From Corallococcus sp. EGB (GTDB lineage Bacteria > Myxococcota > Myxococcia > Myxococcales > Myxococcaceae), in the NCBI RefSeq assembly GCF_019968905.1, contig NZ_CP079946.1:2604001-2668000 (forward strand): a stretch of 64,000 bases of DNA, given 5' to 3'. Under the pieces are notes generated by a model. That model had not been told where the DNA came from. It worked only from the letters and a program-made list of their open reading frames with translations, and ran no database searches. The position numbers and the translations under genes were made by a program. Shown one piece after another: positions 16,341 to 25,049 of this stretch. The stretch's first letter is position 1; each line of letters starts with the position of its first letter.

Positions 16341-17486
16341 ATGGATGAGCGCTTCACCCCGGAGCACGAGGCGTTCCGCCGCACCGTGCGTCAGTTCGTC
16401 GAGAGGGAACTGGCCCCGCACGCGCTGGAGTGGGACCAGGCCGGCGAGTTTCCTCGCGACGTCTTCCGCCGCTGCGGCGAGCTGGGCTTCTTCGGCATCA
16501 GCCATGATCCGGCCCATGGCGGCAGCGGGCTGGACTACTGGTACGTGGCCGCCTTCGCGGAGGAGCTGGCGCGGGCGCGCAACGGGGGCGTGGCGATGTC
16601 GCTCCTGGTGCAGGGGCAGATGGCCACGCCGGTCATCAACGAGCTGGGCACCGACGAGCAGAAGCGCGAGTTCCTCGCCCCCGCGCTCGCCGGGGAGCGC
16701 ATCGCGGCGCTGGCGATGAGCGAACCGGACGCGGGCTCGGACCTGGCGCGCCTGCGCACCACCGCGAGCAGGGACGGCGATGACTACGTCATCCAGGGCG
16801 CGAAGACGTGGATCTCCAACGGCGCCCGCGCGGACTTCCTGGTGCTGGCGGTTCGCACGGGCGGGGCGGGCGCGCCGGGCATCTCGCTGGTGACGCTGCC
16901 CACGGACGTGAAGGGCTTCTCCGTGTCGAAGAAGCTCCAGAAGGTGGGGCACCGCTCGTCGGACATGGCCATCCTCTACTTCGAGGACTGCCGCATCCCC
17001 GCCCGCTACGTGCTGGGCCGGGAGAACGACGGCTTCTTCCACATCATGAACAGCTTCCACGCGGAGCGCCTGGTGACGGCGCTCTACACGGTGGCGGTGA
17101 TGGACGACCTGCTACGGGAAACCCTCCGCTACGGCCGCGAACGTCAGGCGTTTGGAAAGCGGCTCCTGGACTTCCAGGTGTGGCGCCACACCTTCGTGGA
17201 CCATGCCACCCGGGTGGAGGCGGCGCGGCAGCTCACCTATCAGGCGGTGCAGCTCTTCAATCGCAAACGCAAGCAGAAGCCGGTGAAGGAGATTGCCATG
17301 GCCAAGCTGCTCACCACGGAGCTGGCCCAGCGCGTGGCCTATGACTGCCAGCAATTCCATGGGGGCATGGGCTACGTGGAGGAGTCGCACGTCGCGCGGG
17401 CGTGGCGCGACGTGCGCATGCTCACCATTGGAGGCGGCACCTCCGAGGTGATGAAGGAGATCATCGCGGGGACGATGGCGCTGTAG
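16341..17486 (+). CDS. Acyl-CoA dehydrogenase (LCAD/IVD-like active site)
   Basis: 381 aa from ATG 16341. It is a full-length FAD-dependent acyl-CoA dehydrogenase: N-terminal helices (FTPEHEAFRRTVRQFV), the flavin loop ALAMSEPDAGSDLA, middle beta domain, and C-terminal helices with RQAFGKRLLDFQ and FHGGMGYVEE. The usual catalytic Glu in the IYEGTSEI motif is Gly here (TIGGGTSEVM). Long-chain and isovaleryl-type enzymes instead use a Glu on helix G, and E242 in FHAERL sits there. The enzyme likely oxidises branched or long-chain acyl-CoA in the cytoplasm. No beta-oxidation genes are adjacent. Confidence 0.95.
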   Translation: MDERFTPEHEAFRRTVRQFVERELAPHALEWDQAGEFPRDVFRRCGELGFFGISHDPAHGGSGLDYWYVAAFAEELARARNGGVAMSLLVQGQMATPVINELGTDEQKREFLAPALAGERIAALAMSEPDAGSDLARLRTTASRDGDDYVIQGAKTWISNGARADFLVLAVRTGGAGAPGISLVTLPTDVKGFSVSKKLQKVGHRSSDMAILYFEDCRIPARYVLGRENDGFFHIMNSFHAERLVTALYTVAVMDDLLRETLRYGRERQAFGKRLLDFQVWRHTFVDHATRVEAARQLTYQAVQLFNRKRKQKPVKEIAMAKLLTTELAQRVAYDCQQFHGGMGYVEESHVARAWRDVRMLTIGGGTSEVMKEIIAGTMAL

Positions 17487-17513
17487 CCTCCAGCGGCCTT
17501 CCTCGGCCGGGCG

Positions 17514-18038
17514 CTACTTCCCCAGGAGGCCGCCGAGCATTCCGCCCAGTCCGCCGCCGCCCTGGGGGCTGGCTGCGCCGCCGGAGCCGCCCGCGAGCAG
17601 GGGCACCACGGCGAGGATCTTCCCGACCAGCCCCGGATCCAGGCGGGACTTGAGGAAGTCGAGCAGCAGGGGCGCCACCAGGGTCGCCTTGCCCGCGTCC
17701 AGGTTGAAGCGCTGGAGGATGGCCACCATGCCCGCCACCTCGCCCGCGTGGGCCGCCGCGCCGCCCAGGGCACCCATGAGGCCGCCACCGCCGCCCGCGC
17801 CTCCGAGCATGCCGCCCAGGGCGCCCATGAGGCCGCCGCCGTCGCCCGCCGGGGCCTGTGCCGCCTGCTGCTGCCAGCCCTGCATCTCCGGGATGGCCTG
17901 CCCCATCTGCCGGGCCGCGTCCGGGCCCACCTTCTCCTGCACCGTGCCCTGCACCAGCTTCAGGAGTGAACCCGCGAGTCCCTGTGCCTGCGTTCCATCC
18001 ACTCCAAGCTGCTGCGAGAGCTGTCCGATGAGGTCCAT
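17514..18038 (-). CDS. DUF2780-like protein
   Basis: 174 aa from ATG 18038 with AAGGAG upstream. The N-terminus (MDLIGQLSQQLGVDGTQAQ) followed by VGPDAARQMGQAIPEM resembles DUF2780 proteins. The centre and C-terminus are very rich in Gly, Met and Leu (GGMLGG repeats). A helical patch DLVAPLLLDFLK-type lies between. No signal peptide is seen. The function is unknown. It is convergent with the acyl-CoA dehydrogenase and probably independent of the Nudix gene upstream. Confidence 0.8.
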   Translation of the reverse strand: MDLIGQLSQQLGVDGTQAQGLAGSLLKLVQGTVQEKVGPDAARQMGQAIPEMQGWQQQAAQAPAGDGGGLMGALGGMLGGAGGGGGLMGALGGAAAHAGEVAGMVAILQRFNLDAGKATLVAPLLLDFLKSRLDPGLVGKILAVVPLLAGGSGGAASPQGGGGLGGMLGGLLGK

Positions 18039-18154
18039 GTGCCGCGCTCCTTCACGTGGGGCCAGGTGAGAGGCGGCGGTTGTAGCGGTCCTGGCCGGGG
18101 AGCTGGCTGGAAAACCGGCGTGAGCGTTGGTCGGAGGACGCCCGGCGGGCAGTC

Positions 18155-18643
18155 CTACAGCCGGGTGAAGGACCAGCTCACCGCGCGACCGCCCTCGTAG
18201 GGCATCACGCCATGGAAGGGGCGCGGGTCCGCGTCGAACACGAGCGGCAGGAAGTGCCGGTCTCCGTCCCACAGCGACAGGGACAGGATGGAGGACACGG
18301 GGACCCAGGACAGCGAGCCCTCGGGGTTCCTGTCCAGGGGCGTGCCCTCGAAGGCGTCGATGCGGAAGATGAAGCCCAGCCAGTCCTCGCCGTGCTTGCC
18401 GAAGCCGGGCCAGGACAGGGTGCCGCGCAGGACCATGCGCGTGCACTCGATGCCGGCCTCCTCGCGGATCTCCCGGCGCATGCACGCGGCGATGTCCTCG
18501 TCGCGGTCCATCTTGCCGCCCAGGCCGTTGTACTTGCCGTAGTGGGCGTCGTCCGGGCGCGCGTTCCGGTGGATGAGCAGCACCTGCTGGCCGTCCGGGG
18601 ACATCACGTAGCCCAGCGTGGCGACGATGGGGGTGTAGGGCAT
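18155..18643 (-). CDS. Nudix hydrolase (MutT-like)
   Basis: 162 aa from ATG 18643, preceded by AGGAG; a 12-codon longer start is possible. The Nudix box is complete, running from GGKMDRDED through REIREEAGIE (residues about 43-65), and supplies the metal-binding Glu residues. The neighbouring YNGLGGK and the aromatic WPGFGKHGEDWLGF are typical of 8-oxo-dGTP diphosphatase-like members. It probably hydrolyses an oxidised nucleotide or a related diphosphate; the substrate is not proven. Cytoplasmic. It may share a transcript with the membrane glycosyltransferase upstream (51 bp). Confidence 0.9.
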   Translation of the reverse strand: MPYTPIVATLGYVMSPDGQQVLLIHRNARPDDAHYGKYNGLGGKMDRDEDIAACMRREIREEAGIECTRMVLRGTLSWPGFGKHGEDWLGFIFRIDAFEGTPLDRNPEGSLSWVPVSSILSLSLWDGDRHFLPLVFDADPRPFHGVMPYEGGRAVSWSFTRL

Positions 18644-18694
18644 GCGCCGGTTCGTCTCCTGATTCCGGCGGGGCGTCAAGCGGCGCGGAGCCGC

Positions 18695-20251
18695 TCAGCG
18701 AGACGCGCCGGTCAGGAGGTCGGAGGGCGGCTCGTGGCGGCGCCACAGCTCGGCGGCGGGAGCGTCCGGAGACACGGCGCGCGTGTAGTTCGCTTCGAAC
18801 CAGAGGCGGCTGTCGGAGGACAGCTGCCGGTGGCCGCGCGCGCCCAGCAGCACGAAGTCACACCGCCCCAGGAGCGCGAGCATCCGCTTCTGGGAGCCCT
18901 CGCTGGCGAAGGCCGCCGCCGCGTCCGGGAAGCGTTCTCCCGACGCGAGCGCGTCCTGGAGCATGAGCGCGTAGGGGTCCACGGGCACGGCGTGTCCCGG
19001 GAGCGCCGGCGGAAGTCTTCCGGCCATGAGCCCCCAGGCCGGCTCGAAGCCGCACAGCGACGCGTCCGGTGGCACCTGTTCGCGCACGTAGCGCGCCTGG
19101 AGGACCTGCTCCGGAGGACGGATCTCCGAGCCGCGAAGCGTTTCCTGAAGGGAGTGCAGCGGCGCCAGCAGCACCATCCCGAAGGCGCCCACGCCCACCG
19201 GCCGTGCCCGGGCCGAGGCGAAGCCCACGAGCGCCGCCGCGCCCAGTCCGGCGAGCAGCGCCTCCGGCCCCGCGAGCAGCGCGTTGTAGTTGGACCAGTA
19301 GCTGTGCGCGGCGAGGTACGCGGCCACGGTGAGCAGGTACGCGGTGGCGGCGAAGCGCTCGGGCGCGGCCTCCGCGCGGGTGCTCCGGCGGGCGGCCCGG
19401 AACAGCGCGACGCACAGCCCCACCGCCGCGAGCAGCAGGGCATACCGGCGCCGCTCATGGGTCATCTCCAGGAGCCGCTCCCAGCGCGACGTGATGCCGT
19501 CCTCGGGGCGGGCGGACTGGAACCACAGCGCGTCGCGCACGAAGGCGCGCGGGGCCATCAGGGCCAGCGGCCCCACGAGCGCCAGCGCCGTGAGCGACGC
19601 GGTCAGCACGAATCTCCGAGTCAGGCTCCAGCGGAGGTCCGGCGCCCGGGCCACGAGCGCCGCCGCGCCCCAGATTCCGCCCAACACCTTCACCGACGTC
19701 ATGAGGCCCGCCATCACGCCAGCGAGGCCCGCGCGGCGGGGCAGGGGAGCGCGGCCCGAAGGCAGGAGCCAGATGTTCGCGAGCCCCAGACCGCACAGGT
19801 TGAGCAGCGGATCCAGGAACGGACCGCGCTCCATGGTGACGACCTCCGGGTGCACCGCGTAGACCAGCGCGGCCACCACGCCCGCGGCGGGTCCCCAGGC
19901 CCGCATCGCCAGCCGGCCCACGAGCATGGTGCTCACGGCGCCCATCGCGGTGGCGAGCCAACGTGCCAGCGCGAAGCCCGTGGCCGGGTCACCGAACGCG
20001 CCCACCGCCGCGGCCGGAGCCCCCAGGAGCAGCGCGCCCGGCGGATGCACGAAGAGGTAGTCGCGGTAGGGCAGCACGCCCTTCCACAGCAGCGCGGACG
20101 CCGCGGCGTAGACGCCCTCGTCGTAGTTCACGATGTAGCCGAGCGCTCCGGCGCGGTGGAAGAACGGCAGGGCCCGCAGTCCCCAGGCGCCCACGCCCAT
20201 CGCCATCAGGAGCCAGGGCCACCAGCGCCGGGCCCTGCCATTCGCCGTCAT
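18695..20251 (-). CDS. Membrane glycosyltransferase, GT39/ArnT-like
   Basis: 518 aa from ATG 20251; a TTG six codons upstream is an alternative. Its first periplasmic loop carries NYDEGVYA, the acidic D-E motif that binds the polyprenyl-phosphate sugar in ArnT/PMT enzymes. Then PYRDYLFVHPPG and about ten hydrophobic segments follow, and a C-terminal soluble domain (CGFEPAWGLMAGRLPP). It probably transfers a lipid-linked sugar to an envelope molecule at the periplasmic face. Neither donor nor acceptor can be named. Confidence 0.85.
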   Translation of the reverse strand: MTANGRARRWWPWLLMAMGVGAWGLRALPFFHRAGALGYIVNYDEGVYAAASALLWKGVLPYRDYLFVHPPGALLLGAPAAAVGAFGDPATGFALARWLATAMGAVSTMLVGRLAMRAWGPAAGVVAALVYAVHPEVVTMERGPFLDPLLNLCGLGLANIWLLPSGRAPLPRRAGLAGVMAGLMTSVKVLGGIWGAAALVARAPDLRWSLTRRFVLTASLTALALVGPLALMAPRAFVRDALWFQSARPEDGITSRWERLLEMTHERRRYALLLAAVGLCVALFRAARRSTRAEAAPERFAATAYLLTVAAYLAAHSYWSNYNALLAGPEALLAGLGAAALVGFASARARPVGVGAFGMVLLAPLHSLQETLRGSEIRPPEQVLQARYVREQVPPDASLCGFEPAWGLMAGRLPPALPGHAVPVDPYALMLQDALASGERFPDAAAAFASEGSQKRMLALLGRCDFVLLGARGHRQLSSDSRLWFEANYTRAVSPDAPAAELWRRHEPPSDLLTGASR

Positions 20252-20680
20252 CCACGTCAATCCGTCCAAGGCGCGAGCATGCTACGCAGCAGCCGACATT
20301 CGCGCGAGCCTCACGAGGGCAGGGGTGCACGAAAGGCAGGGCGCGACGCGAGTCCATCGCGATGCAGCGCGAGTGAAACATGCGTCACTCCAGCGCCTGT
20401 CGGGCCGGCCCCGGAGGTGAAGCCCGCCGCGCATCCTGCGCGGGCGCGCGGCGCCGAGGTTGTTTCAGGAGTCCAGGATGCCGCGGGAGAGCGAACGCGA
20501 GGTGTCTTCGCACGGGTGAGACTCGTGGCACCCGCGTGCCAGGCGGGGCGTTGCGCTCATGCAACGCGATGACCGGCCCGGGTCACGCAATGCGTCAGGA
20601 GGCGCTACGACGCGGAGTGCTGGCCGCCGCCAAAGTCCTTACGCTAGCGTCCGGCGCCCTTTCCCTCTCCAGGAGCCATC
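20252..20680. other. Divergent intergenic region
   Basis: 429 bp between the leftward glycosyltransferase and the rightward small gene at 20681. Apart from the inverted repeat at 20548-20567, nothing recognisable was seen: no ORF with coding character and no RNA gene. Confidence 0.4.
20548..20567. promoter_or_regulatory. Perfect inverted repeat, possible operator
   Basis: GCGTTGC, a 6-bp spacer and GCAACGC form a perfect 7-bp inverted repeat about 115 bp before the ATG at 20681. It could be a regulator site or a small hairpin; no specific regulator is implied. Confidence 0.35.
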
Positions 20681-21091
20681 ATGGGACTTGCCGAGCGTCG
20701 AGCAGCCAAGGAGTTCGAGACCAAGCGCTTTCCGCAGTTCAAGAAGGACATCGACGAGGCAGCCGGCTTCGAAGTGCCCGTGACGGTTGCCTGGGACACG
20801 CTGACCCTGGAGGGCGAATCCCATCTCTATGACGAGTGCTGGCCCAAGGTGTACTTCGTGCCGCTCATCGAGGCGCTCAAGGGCATCACCATCGACGACA
20901 TGGGCAAGGAGGCGCTCAAGAGCTCCCTCAAGAAGATCGAAATCCAGAACCGCGCGGACACCGGCAATGCGTCGCGGATTGCCTCCTTCGAAAACGGCAC
21001 CCTGCTGCTGGATAACAATCCCCACACCAACGTGGATGAAGTGACGGAACGCACCAAGGCCATCCAGTCGCTGCTCGAGTCCAAGCTCTGA
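20681..21091 (+). CDS. Hypothetical protein upstream of DyP cluster
   Basis: 136 aa with a clear AGGAG ribosome-binding site. Soluble, no signal peptide. It begins with a charged helix (LAERRAAKEFETKRFPQFKKD), has a central FEVPVTVAWDTL strand and LYDECWPKVYF, and ends in an acidic helix. I do not recognise the family. It is separated from the following DyP cluster by 337 bp, so membership in that operon is uncertain. Confidence 0.7.
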   Translation: MGLAERRAAKEFETKRFPQFKKDIDEAAGFEVPVTVAWDTLTLEGESHLYDECWPKVYFVPLIEALKGITIDDMGKEALKSSLKKIEIQNRADTGNASRIASFENGTLLLDNNPHTNVDEVTERTKAIQSLLESKL

Positions 21092-21428
21092 GTTTCGAGG
21101 GCTGCGCCGCGGCGTCCATCGAGGGCGCCGCTGTGCGCGCCACCGGTGTGCCTCCCGGTGAGGAAGCTTCGTCTTGAGGCATGTCTCACCAGGGAATCTG
21201 ACACCTGGCCGCAAGCCCAGTGCTGCCTCCCTCGTGTGATGAGGTCGTGCGCGGCCCAGGCTCCGAGCGAGTGGTCGTGGGCCGGAGGGTGGAGCCCTTG
21301 TGCGCCCTCGACGGCGGCGGGTTCGCGCGGGAGCGCTCGAAATGCAGTCTGGCCGGTGGAAGGCCCAGGAACTTGCATGCGCCAGCCCCCGTCGCGACCT
21401 TGAGCCATGAGCAGCGAGGAGCTTCGCG
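21092..21428 (+). other. Intergenic region before the DyP cluster
   Basis: 337 bp without a convincing gene. The GAGGAG near 21416 is the ribosome-binding site for 21429. No hairpin terminator with a T-run was found, so read-through from 20681 is possible. Confidence 0.4.
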
Positions 21429-21962
21429 ATGGAACTCACCCCCCAGGCCATGGCCATCCCCAAGTCGACCGAGCACCTCGAAAAGGGGAAGTACGGCCCC
21501 ATCTTTCCGAAGACCCCCGCATGTTACGGCTTCACCATCGTCGCCAACGTCAAGCCGGGGCGCGCCGATACCATGCGCGGCTACGGGCAGCGATTGGCCG
21601 AGTCCCTCAAGAAGGAGCCCCACCTCCTCGCGCCGCTCAAGCTCCACTACCTGCGCTGGGTGCTCTTCGATAACGACACCCGGTTCATGTATCAGGGCAT
21701 CTTCGACACAGACTTCGACAAGTACACCGAGGACGCGGTCGTCATCTTCACGCGGTCCGGAATCAACACGGCCTTCGAGAACCTCGAGGGCTTCCCCATG
21801 GACTGGAAGACGAACACGCGTGCGTTCATCCAGTTCCTCCGGGACCACCAGTGCAACAGCTTCCTCGAGTACGGCGAGTACCCGTACTTCTCGAGCGATG
21901 AGATCAAGAAGGCCCTGAAGCTCAAGGCCGCGTTCTCCGAGATGCTCGAGCAGATGCAGTAG
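21429..21962 (+). CDS. Unrecognised protein, first gene of DyP operon
   Basis: 177 aa with GAGGAG just upstream. Soluble, no signal sequence. CYGFTIVANVKPGRADTMR and HYLRWVLFDNDTRFMYQGIF suggest a ferredoxin-like alpha/beta fold of the sort also found in the two halves of DyP peroxidases; this is a weak structural analogy, not an assignment. It ends 23 bp before the next gene in the same direction. A partner or assembly factor for the peroxidase is a reasonable guess from position only. Confidence 0.75.
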   Translation: MELTPQAMAIPKSTEHLEKGKYGPIFPKTPACYGFTIVANVKPGRADTMRGYGQRLAESLKKEPHLLAPLKLHYLRWVLFDNDTRFMYQGIFDTDFDKYTEDAVVIFTRSGINTAFENLEGFPMDWKTNTRAFIQFLRDHQCNSFLEYGEYPYFSSDEIKKALKLKAAFSEMLEQMQ

Positions 21963-21985
21963 GACCGCAGCGAGAAGGGCCTGCC

Positions 21986-23002
21986 ATGAGCCAGACGCCC
22001 GCACGGACGTACAACCAGAACCATGCCCCCAGGCCGTATGCGAAGGGGCATCGGCGCGTCAGCGTCTACACGTCCTGGAGCTACCCCGGAGAAGCCAATC
22101 GGGAGCCCGCCGAAATGGACAATCGGTTCTCGACGATGACCGAGGTCCGCCGGGTGCTCTGGCCCGCCTATGAGTCCCCGCAGTGGGCGGACCCCCGGCG
22201 GTTCCAGCAGGGCATCTCCGGCTCGCTGGAGCTCTTCTTCTGGGCCTGGGTGCGCTTCCAGGAGGTCATCGAGGAGGTCACCGGATACGCGGTCCCCATG
22301 TTCCAGCGGGTCGACCAGGCGGGCTTCACCCTGCCGCTCGACGAGCGGGTCCTCGCGGACGCGGACACGCTGCTCGTCTTCAGCCTGGACCACAACGTCA
22401 CCGAGCAGGTGGCCGCGCCGGAGGAGATTGAAGCGGTCCGCGCGTTCCTCGCGCGCGAAGGCACCTGTCTGGTGATTGGCCCCCACCATGACGTGGGGCA
22501 CTCGCCAGACATGCAGGAGCGCGCCCTCGAACACGCCCACCATGGTGACGCGCTGGTGCCTCGTCAGCAGCGCTTTGGCGGTTATGCGCGCTCGTTGATG
22601 AAGGGGCTGGGAATCCCGGTCGAGAATCGCTGGGGCCTCCGCCCCGCCGTCGTCGCCGGAACGAACCGGAGCGTCCCCCTGACGGTGCGCGAGGACCTGG
22701 ACACCCGCGGCTGGCTCCGCGGGGTCCAGAACTTCAACTTCCACATGCACCTGCCTCACTACGCCGTCACCACGGACGACGCACGTGCGGTCCGCGTCCT
22801 GGCGAAGCAGCCCATTGATTTGTCCCGGCCCCACCCCTTCACCAACGCGGGCAACACCGAGTTCAACGCCCTGCTGTGGATGCCTCCGGGCGATGGCCGG
22901 GCCGGCGACGTGCTGGTGGCGGACTCCACCATCTTCAGCACCCTGTTCGGGGCGGACGAGAGCCTCGAGCGTTTCTGGAAGAACCTGGCCACCGACCGCT
23001 GA
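21986..23002 (+). CDS. Unrecognised protein, GATase/DUF4350-like fold, DyP operon
   Basis: 338 aa. The middle part (DADTLLVFSLDHNVTEQVAAP, split by a helix, then FLAREGTCLVIGPHHDVG) has the look of the flavodoxin/class-I-amidotransferase-like fold used by DUF4350-type binding modules, but no Cys nucleophile is visible. It is rich in His in the centre (HHDVGH, HAHHGDAL) and again at NFHMHLPHY, which might bind metal or haem. Its stop codon ends one base before the start of the peroxidase, so translation is coupled. Confidence 0.75.
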   Translation: MSQTPARTYNQNHAPRPYAKGHRRVSVYTSWSYPGEANREPAEMDNRFSTMTEVRRVLWPAYESPQWADPRRFQQGISGSLELFFWAWVRFQEVIEEVTGYAVPMFQRVDQAGFTLPLDERVLADADTLLVFSLDHNVTEQVAAPEEIEAVRAFLAREGTCLVIGPHHDVGHSPDMQERALEHAHHGDALVPRQQRFGGYARSLMKGLGIPVENRWGLRPAVVAGTNRSVPLTVREDLDTRGWLRGVQNFNFHMHLPHYAVTTDDARAVRVLAKQPIDLSRPHPFTNAGNTEFNALLWMPPGDGRAGDVLVADSTIFSTLFGADESLERFWKNLATDR

Positions 23003-23003
23003 C

Positions 23004-24317
23004 ATGCTCGAACTGGACGACATCCAGAGCGGAGTCCTTCGGCCCCGGCCCACGCCGTACTTCGCGACCTACATCCTCCTCCGCATCGATGACCGGAGGG
23101 CAGGGCGGGAGCTGATGGGCCGGCTCTGCTCGGTGGTGTCCTCGTCCGCGCATCCCGAGCGCCCGGCCGCCGAATGCTGGGTCAGCGTCTCGCTCACATA
23201 TCCCGGGCTTCAAGCCTTGGGCGTGCCGCAGGCGTCCCTGGACAGCTTCGCGTGGGAGTTCCGGCAGGGGATGGCGGCCCGCGCGAGGGCGCTGGGGGAC
23301 GAAGGGGAGAGCAGCCCCGAGCACTGGGAATCCCCGCTGGGAACCCCGGACGTCCATGTCGTGCTGACGGCGCTCTCCCCGGACCGGGCCCGGCTCGACG
23401 CCGCGCTGGAGCGGGCGAATGGGGCCCTGCGCGAGTTGGAGGGCGTCCAGGCCATCTGGCGTCAGGACTGCCACGTGCTCAGCACGGAGCGGGAGCCGTT
23501 TGGCTTCAAGGATGGCATCAGCCATCCGGCCGTCGAGGGGAGCGGCATTCCCGGAAGCAACCCCCACGAGGTGCCGCTCAAGGCCGGTGAGTTCGTCCTG
23601 GGCTACCCCGATGAGACAGGCACCCTGCCACCCATGCCCCAGCCCGACGTCCTGGGACGCAATGGGACATACATCGTCTTCCGCAAGCTCCATCAGCGGG
23701 TGGCCGCGTTCCGGCAGTACCTGAAGGACAGCGCGAGGAGTCCCGAGGACGAGGAGCTTGTGGCCGCGAAGATGATGGGGCGGTGGCGCAGCGGCGCGCC
23801 CCTGGCGCGGTGCCCGTACCATGACGATGCAGCCCTGGGCGCCGACCCCCGGCGCAACAATGACTTCCACTACGCGGACGACCCGACCGGGTACAAGACA
23901 CCTCCCGGTTCACACGTCCGGCGCACGAACCCCCGTGACGCATCCGTCGCGGGCGTGGTCAGGCTCCATCGGATGATCCGGCGCGGAACCGCCTACGGGT
24001 CCGAGCTCCCCGAAGGCGTCCTCGAGGATGACGGCGCCGACCGGGGCCTGATGTTCGCCTTCATCGGCTCGCACCTCGGACGGCAGTTCGAGTTCGTGCA
24101 ATCGGAGTGGATCAACGGCGGTGAGTTCCTGGGCTTGGGTGAGGCGAAGGATCCCGTCGTGGGTGCCAACGAGCGAGCCGGGTCGTTCTCCTACCCGAGG
24201 CGGCCCATCCCCCGGTCTCTGAAAGGTCTGTCCAGGTTCGTGGTCACCCGCGGAGGCGAGTATGGCTTCATGCCCGGCCTTCGCGCCCTGCGGTGGCTGG
24301 CGGACCTGCGGACCTGA
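23004..24317 (+). CDS. Dyp-type peroxidase family protein
   Basis: 437 aa from ATG 23004, one base after the preceding stop. The family motif GXXDG is GFKDG at 167-171 with distal Asp170. The proximal haem ligand is His304 in GSHVRRTNPRD. The C-terminal arm GLMFAFIGSHLGRQFEFVQ is also typical. DyP enzymes oxidise dyes, lignin-like phenolics and sometimes porphyrins with hydrogen peroxide. No Tat signal is present, so the protein is cytoplasmic or cargo of an unseen shell; no encapsulin gene is nearby. Third gene of a tight operon with 21429 and 21986. Confidence 0.93.
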   Translation: MLELDDIQSGVLRPRPTPYFATYILLRIDDRRAGRELMGRLCSVVSSSAHPERPAAECWVSVSLTYPGLQALGVPQASLDSFAWEFRQGMAARARALGDEGESSPEHWESPLGTPDVHVVLTALSPDRARLDAALERANGALRELEGVQAIWRQDCHVLSTEREPFGFKDGISHPAVEGSGIPGSNPHEVPLKAGEFVLGYPDETGTLPPMPQPDVLGRNGTYIVFRKLHQRVAAFRQYLKDSARSPEDEELVAAKMMGRWRSGAPLARCPYHDDAALGADPRRNNDFHYADDPTGYKTPPGSHVRRTNPRDASVAGVVRLHRMIRRGTAYGSELPEGVLEDDGADRGLMFAFIGSHLGRQFEFVQSEWINGGEFLGLGEAKDPVVGANERAGSFSYPRRPIPRSLKGLSRFVVTRGGEYGFMPGLRALRWLADLRT

Positions 24318-24325
24318 AAGCGACA

Positions 24326-24353
24326 GGGCCCGGAACCTTTCGATTCCGAGCCC
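24326..24353. terminator. Hairpin between convergent genes
   Basis: An imperfect stem (gggcccggaa pairing with ttccgagccc, 8-nt loop) lies right after the DyP stop and before the end of the convergent DUF4476 gene. There is no long T-run. Confidence 0.55.
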
Positions 24354-24380
24354 AGCTCATTCAAATGAAGTCGCTTGGAA

Positions 24381-25049
24381 CTACTGGGTGATGATGTCCG
24401 TGTACTCGCTGCCGCTGATGGAGTTCTTCCACTTGGAGGAGAAGCCCAGCGCGTGCTGCGGATCCACCACGTGGGGCGCGGCCTCCTTCGCCACCTCCAG
24501 GCGGGTGATCTCATTGTTGAACAGGTCCAGCACCATGCCGAACTGCATCGCGGTCAGGTAGACGCGCTTGAGCATCTTCTCCGCCTTCTCCTGGCGGACG
24601 ATCTCGTTACGCTCGCTCTTGAGCGACTGGTAGAAGCCGCTCCAGGTGGACGCGTCCATCGGGTACTGTCCATCCCGCCGCATCAGGCAGCCCTCGTCCC
24701 CACGCGTGCCACAGTCGCGGTCGCGGTACACAGGCTGGGCGGCCACCGGCGTCTCCTCCCGGGGATGATGCATCCGGGGCTCCATGCGGGTCTCCCGCGT
24801 CTCGCTCCGGGACTCCGTCTCCATCGTGCCGCCCGTCACGCGCACGTCCATCCGGGCGCCGCCGCCGCGCACCTTCACGGTGGTCGTCTCCTCGCCGTTC
24901 TCGGTCGTGGTGGTCTTCATCTTGATGCGCGCGGAGGGCATGTCGGCATCGTTGACGTCCACCTGCATGTTGAACTCCGCGTCCTGCGCGAAGCTGGCGG
25001 AGGAAGCGAACAGGGACGAAACGAGCACGGCGCGGACGATGCGGTTCAT
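24381..25049 (-). CDS. Secreted DUF4476 domain protein
   Basis: 222 aa with a Sec signal peptide (VRAVLVSSLFASSASFAQ). The mature N-terminal half is low-complexity with Thr, Glu and Arg runs (KMKTTTTENGEETTT, ESRSETRETRMEPRM) and a short Cys pair (CGTRGDEGC). The C-terminal ~80 residues (WSGFYQSLKSERNEIVRQEK, then MQFGMVLDLFNNEITRLEVA) match the helical DUF4476 domain, common in myxobacterial and Bacteroidota secreted proteins. The function is unknown; periplasmic or surface location is expected. Confidence 0.8.
   Translation of the reverse strand: MNRIVRAVLVSSLFASSASFAQDAEFNMQVDVNDADMPSARIKMKTTTTENGEETTTVKVRGGGARMDVRVTGGTMETESRSETRETRMEPRMHHPREETPVAAQPVYRDRDCGTRGDEGCLMRRDGQYPMDASTWSGFYQSLKSERNEIVRQEKAEKMLKRVYLTAMQFGMVLDLFNNEITRLEVAKEAAPHVVDPQHALGFSSKWKNSISGSEYTDIITQ

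Noticed and set aside
20527-20545. Second sigma-54-like stretch tggcacccgcgtgcc
   Set aside because: One base too short for a -24/-12 element; the match to TTGC is also imperfect.
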